This document shows, in pieces, positions 22,899 through 23,184 of a DNA stretch of 23,184 nt (its first letter is position 1; every line of letters starts with the position of its first letter). Origin of the DNA: a virus; the IMG/VR virus record IMGVR_UViG_3300042881_002568, positions 1-23,184 of that record. One strand, given 5' to 3'. The notes beneath the pieces were generated by a model. It ran no database searches and was not told where the DNA came from. It saw nothing but the letters and a program-made list of their open reading frames with translations. Both the position numbers and the translations under genes were made by a program.

Positions 22899-22906
22899 GG
22901 GTAAAA
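22899..22906 (+). promoter_or_regulatory. GGGTAAAA cassette-boundary motif, copy 7
   Basis: Exact octamer one base after TAA 22895-22897 and 19 bases before ATG 22926 of the last, partial gene. Confidence 0.42.
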
Positions 22907-22925
22907 TTAGAAAAAAGAAACCATC

Positions 22926-23184
22926 ATGCCTACACCAAGAAAAAGGTCACCAGGTGTTTCGCGATCCTTTTCGCCAAGCGCTAAAAGTGAAGAGCAAACT
23001 ACAGAAGGCACGGAAGTTGATCTGTTTGTCGATCTGCCAACAGCTGTCGAGGTTGAACAAGAGATAACTCTCTTGGAAACGATAGTAAAGGAAAAAGAAG
23101 AAGTACTTCTGCCCCCCATCACCCCTCTCCCCGACCCTGGCCCAAGGTTCATCCCCAAGGAAGAACTACCTGTTCCCACCAAAC
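22926..23184 (+). CDS. 5' part of an unknown Pro/Glu-rich protein (partial, at least 86 aa)
   Basis: The frame opens at ATG 22926 and is still open at the right edge. The N-terminus is basic and Ser-rich (MPTPRKRSPGVSRSFSPSAK). An acidic stretch follows (EEQTTEGTEVDLFVDLP), then a helix with possible coiled-coil character (VEVEQEITLLETIVKEKEEV), then a proline-rich segment (PPITPLPDPGPRFIPKEELP). No family can be named from this part. The general make-up (basic start, Pro/Glu-rich middle) recalls the 118-aa protein at 1806-2162, but the likeness may be only compositional. It lies directly downstream of a GGGTAAAA copy. Only a weak purine-rich ribosome binding site (AAAAAAGAAA) is seen. Confidence 0.6.
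   Translation, partial: MPTPRKRSPGVSRSFSPSAKSEEQTTEGTEVDLFVDLPTAVEVEQEITLLETIVKEKEEVLLPPITPLPDPGPRFIPKEELPVPTK

Noticed and set aside
22846-23067. A 73-codon + strand frame at the right end
   Set aside because: It overlaps the end of the 960-aa gene and the start of the last partial gene in another frame. The frame from ATG 22926 has a better start position and stays open to the edge.

Overview
The window is the structural (head and tail) region of a contractile-tailed bacteriophage (myovirus) or related prophage, read entirely on the + strand. Coding density is very high. Most neighbouring genes overlap by ATGA or TGATG, and no gene-free stretch exceeds about 115 bases. There are no tRNA, replication, lysis or terminase genes here. 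The head proteins are of the phage Mu type (DUF935-like portal, Mu gpI-like protease, MuF-like minor head protein). The contractile tail has a sheath, tube, gp25-like and gp6/gpJ-like wedge proteins and tail assembly chaperones. Several structural proteins (GDLWWD-type motifs, GSGY-type repeats, the 180-residue protein) remind me of cyanophage virion proteins. A cyanobacterial host is therefore a reasonable but weak inference made from memory.

Layout: (1) 1-2533, small tail genes: a partial gene, two unknowns, a tail assembly chaperone pair joined by a predicted -1 ribosomal frameshift, a gpS-type tail completion protein, an unknown, and a LysM/gpX-like protein. (2) 2536-7915, a very large tail sheath protein (1530 aa), a small ribbon-helix-helix-like protein and a gp25-like baseplate wedge. 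(3) 7918-9549, portal. (4) 9549-13023, Mu-I-type protease fused to a very long repetitive scaffold, then the MuF-like protein. (5) 13024-15298, probable decoration protein, major capsid protein, tail tube, and a clear intrinsic terminator. (6) 15306-22897, a 180-aa unknown, a gp6/gpJ-like wedge and two large baseplate or fibre-type proteins. (7) 22899 to the end, the start of another gene that runs off the window.

The most interesting signals are not protein families. First, the exact octamer GGGTAAAA occurs seven times on the + strand. Six copies overlap or closely follow a stop codon in an intergenic gap and the seventh lies 25 bases before the chaperone start, so the motif divides the region into the cassettes listed above. 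It is a strong candidate for a phage promoter or mRNA element. Second, a textbook CCCAAAC slippery heptamer followed by a stop codon and a long stem-loop joins the two chaperone frames. Third, an internal start with a Shine-Dalgarno sequence coincides with a codon-usage change inside the protease-scaffold gene and suggests a nested scaffold gene. Fourth, the sheath is more than twice the length of T4 gp18 and carries inserted Gly/Thr-rich repeat domains. Fifth, the sheath and tube genes are separated by the whole head module.
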